Source: Epiperipatus broadwayi (lineage: Eukaryota > Onychophora > Udeonychophora > Euonychophora > Peripatidae). From it: a stretch of DNA of 64,000 nt. Of the stretch, positions 35,575-46,809 are shown in pieces (within the stretch, counting starts at the first letter, position 1; each line of letters starts with the position of its first letter). The position numbers and the translations under genes are program-made. The DNA lies in NCBI GenBank assembly GCA_028023455.1, contig JAQFVV010012575.1:359517-423516 (forward strand), given 5' to 3'. Below the pieces are notes generated by a model. It ran no database searches and was not told the DNA's origin. It saw nothing but the letters and a program-made list of their open reading frames with translations.

Positions 35575-35700
35575 AAGCTAGATGTAATTACAGGGGATTT
35601 GAACCCAAAATTTCAAACTTCCTATCGGTTATATAAGATTGAGTGGATGACTGATGGGAGTTCGGAAATCTGGGTTCAAACCCTATAATTAAATATTGGT
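35575..35700. repeat. Inverted pair of tRNA-like B boxes
   Basis: ACAGGGGATTTGAACCCA near 35592 and TCTGGGTTCAAACCCTATAA near 35665 are inverted. A short arm pair (GGTTATATAAGATTGAGTGG) lies between. It resembles an old, small relative of the 9.1-kb element. Confidence 0.5.
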
Positions 35701-36059
35701 TGCAAATGAGCACTTAATTGTTATTAATTATGATAGTAAAACTAGAGGGAAAATACCTTGACTTCATACAGATGATTAATCTGGTGAATAATGTTTTTTT
35801 TTATTTTATTTGTGGAGAGATATTGGTGAGAGCTCTGCCCAGTAGTGGGTGATTTAAGATTTACATTTTACTATGCATGGAAAAAAACTCCCAGACAAAA
35901 TAAATTTATAAATAAATAAAACAATCTCAACTATTTTAGTAGTATAAGACCTCCTCTCCAGCTTTCCTTTTTAAAGAATCACCAAAGAAAAATACTATAC
36001 TAACATTTTTCAAATTAGTGAAATTTAAAAAATTTTCTTTCTCTTGGTTTTTTTTTTTA

Positions 36060-36720
36060 AAAAAAACAACAACAAAAAACAAAGAATCTTTATTCAATGC
36101 TAAATTTTACAGTAAAATAACCCAGTGGTTGATATACAATCTATATTTACAATTTTAAACCCCCAAAAATAATCGTCCCTGACAGCCAATATGCATTGTC
36201 TGGTGTTCTATATAAAACAAACATGTTCTCAAGAAAAATTCAGATTGAACCCAGTCCAAAAAAAAAGGCAATTAAGCTCCATGTTGCCACATGAATATCT
36301 GGTGATGCCAGTGTTCTATCTCTAAGCTTATACCTTTTGAGCATATTGTGGAATAAGTTCATAATGTTCTTTGTCATTGGGGGTAAACATGATCTTACAT
36401 CTGATAGACTACAAAATATACAACAGGAATATCAACATCCTGATAGAGGAAAAATATCTAATTTTAATACAATCCAATAATGAGAGAAGGAAAGGTTTTG
36501 ATTGTTTTGTATTGGATAGTGTTTTAATGTTATGTATTTTGAGTACCCAACAATGGAACAGAACAAGAGAAGTGGTTTCTTCTTTCCTCAGACAAAGCTG
36601 ACATATGGGATTAATTTTGATAATCCCTCTTTTAAATGGCAGAAATTGTGAGCGAAATGAATATATTAATATATATATATATATGCAGACTTTCATATAT
36701 AAAAATTATATAAAAGATAT
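36060..36720 (-). pseudogene. LINE 3' fragment with C-terminal zinc knuckle
   Basis: The minus-strand frame at 36696-36409 contains RSQFLPFKRGIIKINPICQL followed by CLRKEETT and LFHCW, resembling the C-terminal Cys/His domain after LINE reverse transcriptases (zf-RVT type); the expected His is Leu. Downstream on the minus strand an AATAAAGATTC precedes a poly(T)/(TTG)-rich end near 36060. It is 5' truncated and broken by stops. Confidence 0.55.
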
Positions 36721-36799
36721 AAATTTTCAAGTTCACCTGTATACAAAATTAATACTACTACAGCATTTGAACATTTTGATCAGAAATAACACCTGCATT

Positions 36800-37575
36800 T
36801 AACTGGATAAAAATGTTACTAATATGACAGTTGTAGGCTGATATTATATACATTCAATTCCTGGGAGATTTTAACATTGTATGACAATTCAACATATTTG
36901 TATAATATTTCATGTTATATAGTTCTGATATTATATATACATTACCTATCACTATACTATAAATTATAATCAAAATAGATAAAAAAAAAATAGCAAAATA
37001 AAAAAATTTACATTTCTCTATTATGATCATGATTTCACCTTATAAAAGTGAAAGCTACCAATAAAATATATACACAAATATACACTTATAATTACCTGCA
37101 ACTGCCAATCACCCCTAATACTAGAAGTTCTCTTAAGATCTACGATCTAGACATAAAATTGAGTAATAAAAAAAGTTTTTTTGCCTTTTCTTTTGATGTC
37201 GTTATATGCATTAAAACAATCCTTGTATTATTAAATGAGATTATATAACTAATACTATTTTCATGAGTGCACGAAGCTGATCTAAGATATCTACTTTACT
37301 TCTATTAGTCTTAATTTTCTTTTGTCTGAATATATAATAAAAAAAGCTATATTAAATTTGATAAATTATTTCCAAAATACTTTTATTATTTACATCTTTT
37401 TAGAATCGTTAACTAATAAATTTAAAATAAAGCCTTCTTCCCAAAAAACATCATATCTCCCTCCAAATAAATGACTCCTTTTATTAATCAATCTATAATT
37501 TTTTTTTTTTTTTAAGATTTTAAAAGCAAGGAAATAATTTTTTTTCTCTTATAATTATCAACTACACTCTTAAAA
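36800..37575. other. No recognisable feature
   Basis: AT-rich; open frames are short and unsupported. Confidence 0.5.
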
Positions 37576-37597
37576 TCATAATTATAATTATTATAAA

Positions 37598-37811
37598 TTT
37601 ATTTAACACACATTGATTACGTAAGTAATATTTACTAAGGCAATAAACCATAAGCATGTGCAGTTGAAAATGCGAGGGTAGGGACCTCTACAGGTCTTAA
37701 CCACAAGTTTATGCATTAGAAGAAAAGAGGGAAACCCTTCTTTATTTCAACCTACTTTCTATATAAATAGGTGAAGCTGAAGTGGTTAGATCTGAGAGCC
37801 TTAGTAAATAT
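37598..37811 (-). mobile_element. Family D element, shortened, long AT target duplication
   Basis: AATTTATTTAACACACATTG starts the one-sided end; TAAGTAATATTTACTAAGGC, GACCTCTACAGGTCTTAACC and TTCAACCTACTTTCTAT are family D. The right end AGCCTTAGTAAATATT closes the inverted repeat. TAATTATAATTATTATAAA (19 bases) is repeated at 37579-37597 and 37812-37830; its low complexity is a caveat. Most of the second arm is deleted. Confidence 0.75.
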
Positions 37812-38169
37812 TAATTATAATTATTATAAAAAATATTTTAATACATTTATGAGAATAATCCAAAACAATGAACTCATTTCCAAATTAATTTTTTTCAATC
37901 AAAGCATTATTTCCAAAGGTATTTAGCCATTTATTTTTATAACAAAAAACCTGTTAATTCAGATTGATTATGGGAAAAATAGTTGGTAACTATCAAATCT
38001 AATCACATTTTAAACATTTTTATTTATAATAAAATGATTTTAAAATAAAATATACTTAGTTATATCTTTAATAACCATCAAGTCTAAATATTTTAACTCA
38101 TTAAAATTCAAAGTGTTCCTTTCAATAATGAATTTAATATTAGTATCAGAGACATTTAATCCAGTAATA

Positions 38170-39235
38170 AAAATCTTTCAATTTATCTTATGCTTTTGGA
38201 AAATGTCTTCAAGAATAGGAAATTTAAGGTTATTCTTGGCCACAACACCTACAGAAATTGCTTAAAAATGATCTATCACAAGGACTAATTCTCCCCTCAT
38301 TCCATTTCTACTGGTCTATTCATGATCTTCCTAATATAGCTTCAAAAATATTCATCTATACTGATGACCCCACTCTTGCATTCAAATGCTACACTTTCAG
38401 TGAAATTAAAAGAAATGGATTATTTCCGGTTTTGGCATCTCGAGCCAAATCCAGAGAAAACAGTTTCATCTTGTTTTCATCTGAATAATAATCTTTCTGT
38501 AATTACAAAGTTAAAAAATGAATCACACCCAAAATACTTTGGAATTAAACGAGATCACATTAAACCCCAAGTACCACATGGGGTCTGATACTCGCACTCT
38601 CAGAATGGTTTTTATGGGTCTGAATATTGATCTCCAATCTGGGGCAGAAGTGCACACTTTAATCTTATAGATACACAGATCAACAAAATCCTGCATATAT
38701 TTTCTGGCACTATTAATTACACAATGAATACCTATACTTTCAAATATTCTTCCTTCTAACCTTAGACACAGGTTTCCAAGTTATCAAGTAATTCAACAAG
38801 CTTGTGAGCTATCAAATCACCCCATTAATCACATTGCTTAAGCTAAAATCAAGGTGAACTTTCTGGATTACTGGTGATTTTCATCAATAATTCACATTGG
38901 ACATCAATAGCTTATATGTCCATGACTGGAACAACATACTAATTACAGATCCTACTCTTTTGGGTACATCGTTTATCTCTCCCAAAAACATTCTGGACAA
39001 AGATTAATAGAATCAGAGTAGAACAGAATCAATGTGGTTTCATGTTATAGATGAGGGAATTTTTAGACTCCAAACTGTGAGTGTGGGAGACCCCAAACCA
39101 TGGTTAATAGTGTCCAATTTATCAGACCATTGTTGTTTTTTGTTCTACATAACCTGGAAGAGACAGCTCTTGTTTATTTGAGAACTGTTAGTATTGAGTT
39201 TTAATGTGCTGATACTATATGCTAAATAAATGATA
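38170..39235 (+). pseudogene. Jockey-like LINE 3' fragment (reverse transcriptase)
   Basis: Two overlapping plus frames carry reverse-transcriptase blocks: LKNDLSQGLIL and SIHDLPNIASKIFIYTDD (38270-38367, the TDD standing at the F/YADD catalytic box), then FRFWHLEPNPEKTVSSCFHL and KYFGIKRDHIKP (38420-38570), matching the LKPNPxKT and YLG blocks of Jockey-type elements. Farther down CECGRPQTM (about 39078) resembles the family's C-terminal Cys motif. Ends with AAATAAATGATAAAAC near 39230. It is 5' truncated and broken by frameshifts. Confidence 0.75.
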
Positions 39236-39566
39236 AAACAAACTATTATTTACCTATTTGACAAAAAACTTTACTCCCCCCATTAATAACTAATAACCCT
39301 ATTTTGAGAAATTAATATATGTGGATTATGCACACATATGTGTTTGTTTGTGATTGCTTTAAAATTCAAAACATCTGTCTAAAAAGGATCCACTTATCAT
39401 TTCTAACAACCGACTTATTTTTTTATTTCATTCTTTAAATGTCAAGATCTATTTTTTTCTTAAATTCATCTGTCAAGATTTTAATTTTTATTCCCATTTT
39501 TATGGCTTTAATAAATCAAATCTTCCATAATTTATGAATATTTAAGGAAATATGATTAATCTAATT

Positions 39567-39682
39567 CCCCCCCCCCCCAATATGTCATAGCACTGGCCAG
39601 AATGCAAACCCACAACCATCTGCAACCAACTACTTGCTTGCAAGGCGGCTGTGATGACCTCTTGGCTAACAACACTTGACAC
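39567..39682 (-). mobile_element. tRNA-Gly-derived SINE with poly(G) tail, 13-bp target duplication
   Basis: GATTAATCTAATT flanks at 39554-39566 and 39683-39695. On the minus strand the SINE ends ATGACATATTGGGG with 13 G. Long-subfamily variable region present; B-box degraded (GTGGGTTTGCATTC). Confidence 0.85.
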
Positions 39683-39699
39683 GATTAATCTAATTTTTG

Positions 39700-40590
39700 T
39701 TGTTAAGTATAATAAGAAAACTCTTATTTTCCTTCATTATGTAAAGTTGGCTGTCTATGATGGAAAAAAAACTGAACAAATTTTGTAAGACATTCTCATT
39801 TCCTTTAAAACAGACACAGCTCTTCTCTCCCATAAACAACTTTATATTTTGTTCATAATTTGTAATACCTCTGCAGCATAGTTTTATCTGTTAAACTTAT
39901 GTCTACATCAATTCAACTTCTCAAAGATATGCTTTGATAATCCAGTGTGCATGAGTTCAAACTCTTCTAATTTTTGAACTCTCTTAGTTCATCCAGAATA
40001 TCATCATGAAAGTAGACATAAAGGCTATCGTTTCCATAATGCATATATTGATGAACAAATTGAATTATTAAACAATCAGGTTAAAATCTAAATGTTGTAT
40101 GAATACAGAATATATAATGATTATCCACCATATATGACATATAAAAAAAGAAGAGGAAATTTGAAATTCTACAATGAAAAATTTATTTCTATTATTTTGA
40201 GAAATGAAATAGAAAAATATTACATCTTGTAATCTCACATCACTATTATTTGAACTGAAGTTAAACAAGGAAGTTTTGATATCTTTAATACATTTTAATA
40301 AAGAAGTCAAACTAATATTTGAGCTGTGTAAAATTCCTAATTGACATCAGCAATTTAAAAACATAAAAATGTGCTTTTATATTAAAAATTTAATTTCAGT
40401 AATATAAAAGAGATAGACTATGCCAACAGCTTCTGATGATAAGATAATATATGATTACAATAACCAATATAATATATGGTAAAATAAAAAAACACACAAG
40501 CCATACTAAATCTGTAGTATCTTTGAGTTTAGTCTCATTCCACCCACTCACGCCCCTCTCCATCTCCTGAGAATAAAAATGTCAGATTTT
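39700..40590. other. No recognisable gene
   Basis: AT-rich; nothing matched. Confidence 0.5.
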
Positions 40591-40594
40591 GTAG

Positions 40595-40680
40595 TTTTAT
40601 TACTGCCTAGCATGCTTTCAATTGATATAAAGAACCATTTAGTCACACCACTATATGCCATGAAAATGATATGGTAAAAA
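40595..40680 (-). repeat. Family G fragment, copy 2
   Basis: TTTTATTACTGCCTAGCATG is the complement of the tail at 32.14 kb, followed by one arm (CACACCACTATATGCCATG). Confidence 0.7.
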
Positions 40681-40930
40681 AAAAGATCATTACTTCATAA
40701 AGAACTCCTTGTAATTATTTCTAAAGGGTGATACCCATATGAGCAAACCAGTTTATAAATTACTCAAAAACTACCAGAATAGACCTGGATAAATGACAAT
40801 GAAAGAGCATTCCAAAAATTTAAGTCTTATTATCTTCAAAAAAGTTGTTGGTTTATTATGACTACAATCGCAGAGTAAAATTAACAACTGATGCTTCAAA
40901 TTATGAGAGTGGGATTGTTATATATGTCTT

Positions 40931-41218
40931 GAAATAATTGAGAGAGTGCAAATTTCTCAAGCGCTTATGACTACAACCAGCCAATCAAATCTTAAGCACT
41001 GGGACAGAGAATTTAATAAGAAAAGAGCAGTTCCACTCTCTTCTTTACTGGCTTGGATATATATATAAAGATAAGTAAAGAAGAGAGTGGAACCGCTCTT
41101 TTCTTATTAAATTCTCTGTCCCAGTGCTTAAGATTTGATTGGCTAGTTGTAGTCATAAGCGCTTGAGAAATTTGCACTGTCTCAATTATTTCAATATCGA
41201 CTGCACTTTAAATATTAT
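40931..41218 (+). mobile_element. Foldback family H, 13-bp target duplication
   Basis: TTATATATGTCTT occurs at 40918-40930 and 41219-41231. Arms of about 120 bp (AATTGAGAGAGTGCAAATTT ... GAGAGTGG) are nearly identical inverted copies around a loop of about 30 bp near 41063. A tail ATCGACTGCACTTTAAATAT follows the right arm only. High arm identity suggests a recent insertion. Confidence 0.88.
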
Positions 41219-41370
41219 TTATATATGTCTTCTGTTTTATAACAATGAGTCTCCCAGAGAACACACATCTCAAAGTTTAACAAAGGTAGAAAAAAATTTA
41301 CAGCAAACTGATATATATGTATATGAAAAGAAAGTTAATGTTAACACTAACTGAAATAATTATACAAATA

Positions 41371-41496
41371 TATAAACCATTATACAATTACAAATATCCA
41401 GTATGCCTTCTGTTTTGAAATTCGCTATTATTGAGATATAGACTTTTAAAATCAGAGGGCATTACTAGATATTTGTAATTGTATAATGGTTTATAT
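41371..41496. repeat. Small MITE-like element, family J
   Basis: TATAAACCATTATACAATTA at the left and its complement at the right define inverted ends of about 37 bp around a 50-bp centre. TA-rich flanks would fit a TA target, but this cannot be proven. Confidence 0.75.
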
Positions 41497-41499
41497 ATA

Positions 41500-43440
41500 T
41501 ATAACTAATCAACACATCATTTCAAACTATTTGTGTATATTGAAAATGATGAATTTTTTCAGATGCTATTAATATCAATTTGCCAGCCTTTTGACCAAAC
41601 TGCCACTGAATATAAAATAACCAGTTATATAGGTACTTTAGATCTTACAACAGACAAGTGAAGTTATTCAAATTTGGCAAGCACTTTTCCATATTGAAAT
41701 ATCTTAGCTTCCATTTGATTCTTCTTAAAGAATGCCATTTATCAAAGTTGTGATCTCTTTGAGATCTGATGTAACACACATAAATGGTCAATTTAATATG
41801 CTGGTGATTTGATAAAGAAACTGATATATTAATACTAACAGCATTTAGAGAGTTTATCATTTCTATATATAATCAGATAAAATAAATATAATAATCAAAA
41901 TACTCTGGGATAAACTCTACAATCTTCAATATACCAATAAAAACAAATATTGTAGACTTTAATCCATATTATTTTGATTTATATATACATATATAGGTGT
42001 TAGATCAGGATTTTCCATGGATTTATTATGTTGTAAACAAATTAAAGTTTAGGAACATTTCCAAGCAAATAAATTATAAATGCATTTTAACAATGATGTT
42101 TCTAAGAAAACATTAATTACTATTCATAGTTTACAAGGCTAAAATACTTTTTTTTAAAATTCTATTGTCCATTAATAGATTTTTTTCATGCATATATGTA
42201 TATAAAAATAATAATTGCACTGCAAGTTAATAAATGTTACAAATCAAAAATGTTCACTTTTGAAACACTGCTAAGTTATGTAAATCCGATTAAAACATCA
42301 GATCATTCCATTATCATCATACCTGTATTTCATATGAAATCACTCTCAGTCAGGGCACTGAATAAGTAAGCTAGAACAATTATTTGGAATCTTATTAATA
42401 TATTCAAAAACAGTCAATTGTTTAATTTTAGGTGTGAAATAATTTACACACAAGTTCATGTATTTATAAATGGCTTTCAGTCATTGTTATTCAAACACCA
42501 CCCATCCACAGCAGAAACAATTTATTTTGTATTTACAATTGAATATAGGCAGGAAAATATCACAAATTTTAGAATAAATATAACTGACATAAGACAGCCA
42601 ACCAATTGAAAACTGATTTATTATTTGTTATATAAGAAAAAATAGAGAGAATCTCGGTTTAAAGTTTCATTGTCACCATCAGTCATAATCGTTTTCTTTT
42701 AATTCTTTTCCATATTTTAAGAGTTCTGGACAATTCCAGCTATATATACAAAGCCAAATAATAAGTACCTAGAATACAATTAATTTGCATTGATAGCAAA
42801 ACATATCAAAGCACTACTGCATTTAAACCAGAGCAAAGAATGGATGTCTTAAAATAAATAATTTTTTATAGTATTTAGAGATCATATTATTAGTGAACTG
42901 TGAAATAAAGAATGAAACTTGTAGCTATTATAAATGATGAGGAATTAGATGCTTCTGAAACAATGTCATGTGTACCTGGATCTCATTTTTAATTTTTTAA
43001 TAAATCATCTAAATCAGAAGCTTAGAAAGTGCAGACATTAGAATGAAAATATACTAAAATAAATACTATTATAAGTAGAAGGTGATAAATATTTTTTAGC
43101 CTTCAAAATGTTACATGACTTTTTCAGTTTACTCTTAACTTAATTTCTCGAAGCACTTCTCTTTACCACCCATCTTCAAAATCATCTACTGCAAGATTGA
43201 GTAATCAATGAACTCTATAGTAGTACTAATCAAACCAGTCCTATGGTTGAAATATAAAAATAGTTTTATATACAAGTAATTTTGTTCTTGTTTTATTTAT
43301 TTTTGTATATATTTCCTTTAGTTAGTCTTTACATATATTTTTTATATAGTAGTACTATTATATATAAATCCAGATTGATTTTTGACTTTGTTAAGATTTT
43401 TTGAATAGGGTAAAAGAGTTAGAAATGATTGTTAATTATA
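41500..43440. other. No recognisable gene
   Basis: AT-rich; open frames up to 71 codons lack any family signature. Confidence 0.5.
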
Positions 43441-43460
43441 TATTAATTTTAGCTTTGAAT

Positions 43461-43510
43461 TCTAATAAAGTCGAAAGCTGAAACCGGTTCTGGAAATGTG
43501 GATATTATAC
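43461..43510 (+). repeat. SINE-like core word
   Basis: AAGCTGAAACCGGTTCTGGA and following AATGTGGAT parallel the core at 29.8 kb. Confidence 0.4.
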
Positions 43511-43653
43511 TACTGCCATTGATTGCTTGAGCTTATAGTAAATGACTCTGAACTAATGTGAAACAAAAACTGCTGTTGAAAATAAACATTTTCCCACATT
43601 TTACCTGTATGTATACAAGTCAAAAAACTTACAGAAATGGTCAGTACATATTG

Positions 43654-43864
43654 GTGTAAAAGAAATACTGAGTCAGAGTTTAAATTTAGTAAAAATTATT
43701 GCACCAAGTATACTTTCAATGCCTTCATATCATATTCTCAGCAGAGTAACTATGGTCACGTTGGAAAAATATTGTAAGTATACTTGGTGCAATAAATTTT
43801 ACTATGTTTAAACTCTTAGTATATTTTTACATTAATAATTATAATGATGGAGTGTCAAAATATA
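43654..43864 (+). mobile_element. Foldback family K, 14-bp target duplication
   Basis: GTCAGTACATATTG (43640-43653) and GTCAATACATATTG (43865-43878) flank it. Arms of about 60 bp contain ATTGCACCAAGTATAC and its complement. The one-sided tail ACATTAATAATTATAATGAT is shared with 11.1 kb. Confidence 0.8.
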
Positions 43865-43879
43865 GTCAATACATATTGT

Positions 43880-44980
43880 AAATATATAAATGATTGTATT
43901 TTTGTTTTAGGATTAGAGTATAGATTTAACATCATCCGACTAATGACAATGCACAAAAGTTACTATTTGATCAAAGTATCCATTATCTAAGATGTGATAT
44001 ACCATCATTACAAACCTTCAGACAAATATCCATTGTCTACTTATCACATTAAATTATTTGTCATACTTCAACAATGATTATATAACACAGATGGATTAGA
44101 GTCAATGCTCTGAATTGTTTAAATACAGCTATAGAAATTCTAGAGTTTAAGGTCCATGGATCACAATCTAGCTCTTTTACTAAGGAGCATTGATTTGGTA
44201 TCTGCATACCCAGTACATGCTTTTACATTTTTATACTGTTCAAATTAATAACGTGGCATTTAAACATGCTAACGGTCTAGTCAACATTAATTATTGAAGT
44301 GTATAGAATGGGTGGTTCTAGGAATACATTGAAAGTAAGCTAAGAAAATGATGAGGCGTTTTGGTCTATAAAACAACCTACAATATATTGTTATTATATT
44401 TGTTGAACAAACTATAACATGATATATATATATATACGAATTACATATATTCTGTATAATGTTTTTGAAAGTAGTATTTTTGCCTTGTGTACCTAAGATA
44501 AATGGATTCTTCTTTGCAAAAAATATTTTTTTTTATTTTAAAAAACACTTTTTTTTTTTCACTTAAAAATCAATTTATAATTTGTACTCATTATTATATA
44601 ATTTCGCCTGTGTGATTTTGTAGCTATATTACAGTGCAAGGGATGTGCTAATTAATAGAAATATATACTTATAGTATTAGTTGATTTATTTGATAATAGA
44701 TGGCACTGCTAAAAAATTAGTCACGTTTTTCAAAGGAAGATAGATTTCAGATGACAAGTTGATTAATTATTCATAATAAATTTGAAGTGAACCAACGCAT
44801 CTTCATGAAGTAATTGGAGGAATATTCAAGAGTGGATTAATGAAGTGATTTGAAATCATATGGATTATATAACTGCTTTTCTTGCATCAAACATATTTAT
44901 TCAGAGAGAATTTTAAAAGCAAAATGATGCGTAAACATACTCTTAAAATTTATTAGGAATACAATAGTAGGGTTATATAT
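43880..44980. other. Upstream region of the membrane-protein gene
   Basis: AT-rich, TA-rich words (TATATATATATACG near 44425) but no promoter element I can defend. An in-frame stop at 44954 closes the coding frame upstream. Confidence 0.4.
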
Positions 44981-44992
44981 GTGAATGCTAGG

Positions 44993-45628
44993 ATGTCTTT
45001 ACCAACAATTATAGTTACATTTTACTCGGATCATCCTTTAATTATTACATTTCCAAAACGATTTGCTTTTATCGCTGGAATCGCTCACATCGTGCTTGGT
45101 TTAACAGCCGTAAGTTTGGGCGCGTTTTTAATGTTTACGGCGGATGTCATTGGCGCGGTTGGGCAAGGTGTAATATCTGGTTTGCTTTTTATTCTAACTG
45201 GGACATTTGGAATACAGTGTACCCGTCCTGATGCAAATGTGTGTCGAATTAAAACATTTCTTGCCCTTTCTTTTTTATCAGTTTTTATTAGTTTATTTGT
45301 TCTCATAATGTGTATTTTGTTTTGCACCTACTGGGATAATTTCACCGCCGTTAGACCTTATTATCGGATTCTTAGTGGCGTATTTATTGGAATTTCAGTG
45401 GTTGAGATTATAATTGCAGTTTTGTGTACTTTTTTAATATTGTGTAAAGCTTACGTGAAACATTCTAGTGTTGCGGAAGCGATATATTATCCGGACACCC
45501 AAATGCAACATTCTCCAGGCATTGAACGCATTCATGAGTTACGTAATCGCGTAGACCTTAGAGGGAGTGAAAAATATAGTGGGAGGCGGAAACACAAAAC
45601 GTATACCTCTGAAATGGTCCCAGTTTAA
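44993..45628 (+). CDS. Four-transmembrane protein, CD20/MS4A- or TMEM196-like
   Basis: This single open exon encodes 211 residues from ATG 44993, which has A at -3; the GTG codon four codons upstream is not a credible eukaryotic start, and an in-frame TAG lies at 44954. Four hydrophobic segments are evident: about residues 24-48, 52-75, 87-112 and 126-151. The first two have the small-residue pattern AGIAHIVLGLTAVSLGAFLM and GVISGLLFILTGTFGIQC, with a tight turn between. A short cytoplasmic-looking loop (RPDANVCRIK) separates segments 2 and 3, and a WDNFTAVRPY loop with a possible N-glycosylation site (NFT) separates 3 and 4. The C-tail of about 60 residues is polar and basic, ending RRKHKTYTSEMVPV. 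Topology and the G-rich first hairpin resemble CD20/MS4A and TMEM196 families, which act in the plasma membrane; exact family and function are inference. Base composition is clearly richer in CG dinucleotides than its surroundings. It may be a single-exon gene, a retrocopy, or one exon of a larger gene. Confidence 0.8.
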   Translation: MSLPTIIVTFYSDHPLIITFPKRFAFIAGIAHIVLGLTAVSLGAFLMFTADVIGAVGQGVISGLLFILTGTFGIQCTRPDANVCRIKTFLALSFLSVFISLFVLIMCILFCTYWDNFTAVRPYYRILSGVFIGISVVEIIIAVLCTFLILCKAYVKHSSVAEAIYYPDTQMQHSPGIERIHELRNRVDLRGSEKYSGRRKHKTYTSEMVPV

Positions 45629-45946
45629 AACTTATTATAATTGGATATTGAGCTTACGATTTAACATGTGTATTAATTTAAAAGAAAACTGTATTTTTAT
45701 AAATACGTACTGTATTTTTATATATAAAATCTGTGTTTGTTTTCATGCAAGCAGAATTTTAATGTGATGGATTTATGCGTGCATATATATGATTTTTTTT
45801 TTTTAAAGAATCAAATAGTTTAAATTTAATTATCTTAAACGTGTTTGTCTGTTTAAGTATAATGTTTGCTTATATATATATAAAGTATAAATATGAATCC
45901 ACTATAGGGCAGACGCCTTACTAGCAGCCTCTCAGAGGAGCAGTGA

Positions 45947-45952
45947 AATAAA
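45947..45952 (+). promoter_or_regulatory. Candidate polyadenylation signal
   Basis: AATAAA about 320 bases after the stop codon of the membrane-protein gene. A caveat is that the preceding CTCTCAGAGGAGCAGTGAA resembles a word near 9.88 kb and may belong to an old repeat. Confidence 0.4.
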
Positions 45953-46510
45953 AAGATATTTTGCACTATAATTCTTAATTGAAGCATAAGAAACGTTTTA
46001 TGGTTTATCATTCTCGTTTTTTTCTCTAACTAAGAATAGCTAAATATCTATTTACCGTTCAATATTGAATATGCTTTTTCCGGCTTTCTAAAAAAAAAAA
46101 AAAAAAATCTTCTTACAACATGAAAAAAATTTCAAGTTTTGTTCGATTCAAATTCGATCTCAGATTTTAGGCACGGCGGGCCGTAAGACTCATGTCAGAT
46201 ATATATTGCATATGCGTTGCATTTTATGCATCTTAAAAATACGCATAGAGACCTGGACGTTGAATTCTTGTTAGGTAAAACTTTAATTTTTTTCTACAGG
46301 CTTTGGATTTTTCTTCCATCAGATAGTTAAGGTTATTATTTTTTTTTATATAAATATTGACATTCATTGCAATAAATGAAAGATATAAGTATATGCTATT
46401 TCGCGAAAAAATTTGTCTACTATATGCATTGTTTGTTTTTGTTTTAAATAAATATAAACTTTAAAAGATATTATTATTATAAAAAAATTTCTAGGGAGAT
46501 AAAAAGTTAC

Positions 46511-46801
46511 ATTCCATCATCAGATTTTCAATTGGATGGATGGTTGAAGAGTTGGAGTAAATTGAAGCCTGTCCATTAGAGTATGAAGATTGGCTATCTA
46601 AATATATATCTGAGCCCTTATAGCATATATGTGGAGAGATGATAATCTGGACCAACTGATGATTGCTGGTTTAGCATGAAATACGTATATTGGTGATTAT
46701 TTATCTTTTCGGCATATATGTGTTCAAGTATATCAGTGTTATGAGATAGAGTAGAGAGTGGTGGGTCATATGAAAGTCTGTGCTCATATACCCTATATAA
46801 T
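46511..46801 (+). repeat. Family B copy, 5' truncated
   Basis: Partial module 2 (ATTCCATCATCAGATTTTCA) followed by a complete module 1 (GACCAACTGATGATTGCTGG to GTCTGTGCTCATATACCC). The tail after CCCTATATAA is missing. No target duplication seen. Confidence 0.75.
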
Positions 46802-46809
46802 TCAAACTT

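Noticed and set aside
44981-44992. Upstream GTG start for the membrane protein
   Set aside because: A eukaryotic gene is expected to start at ATG; ATG 44993 has a suitable A at -3.
45085-45327. Antisense frame of 80 codons
   Set aside because: Shadow of the membrane-protein gene.
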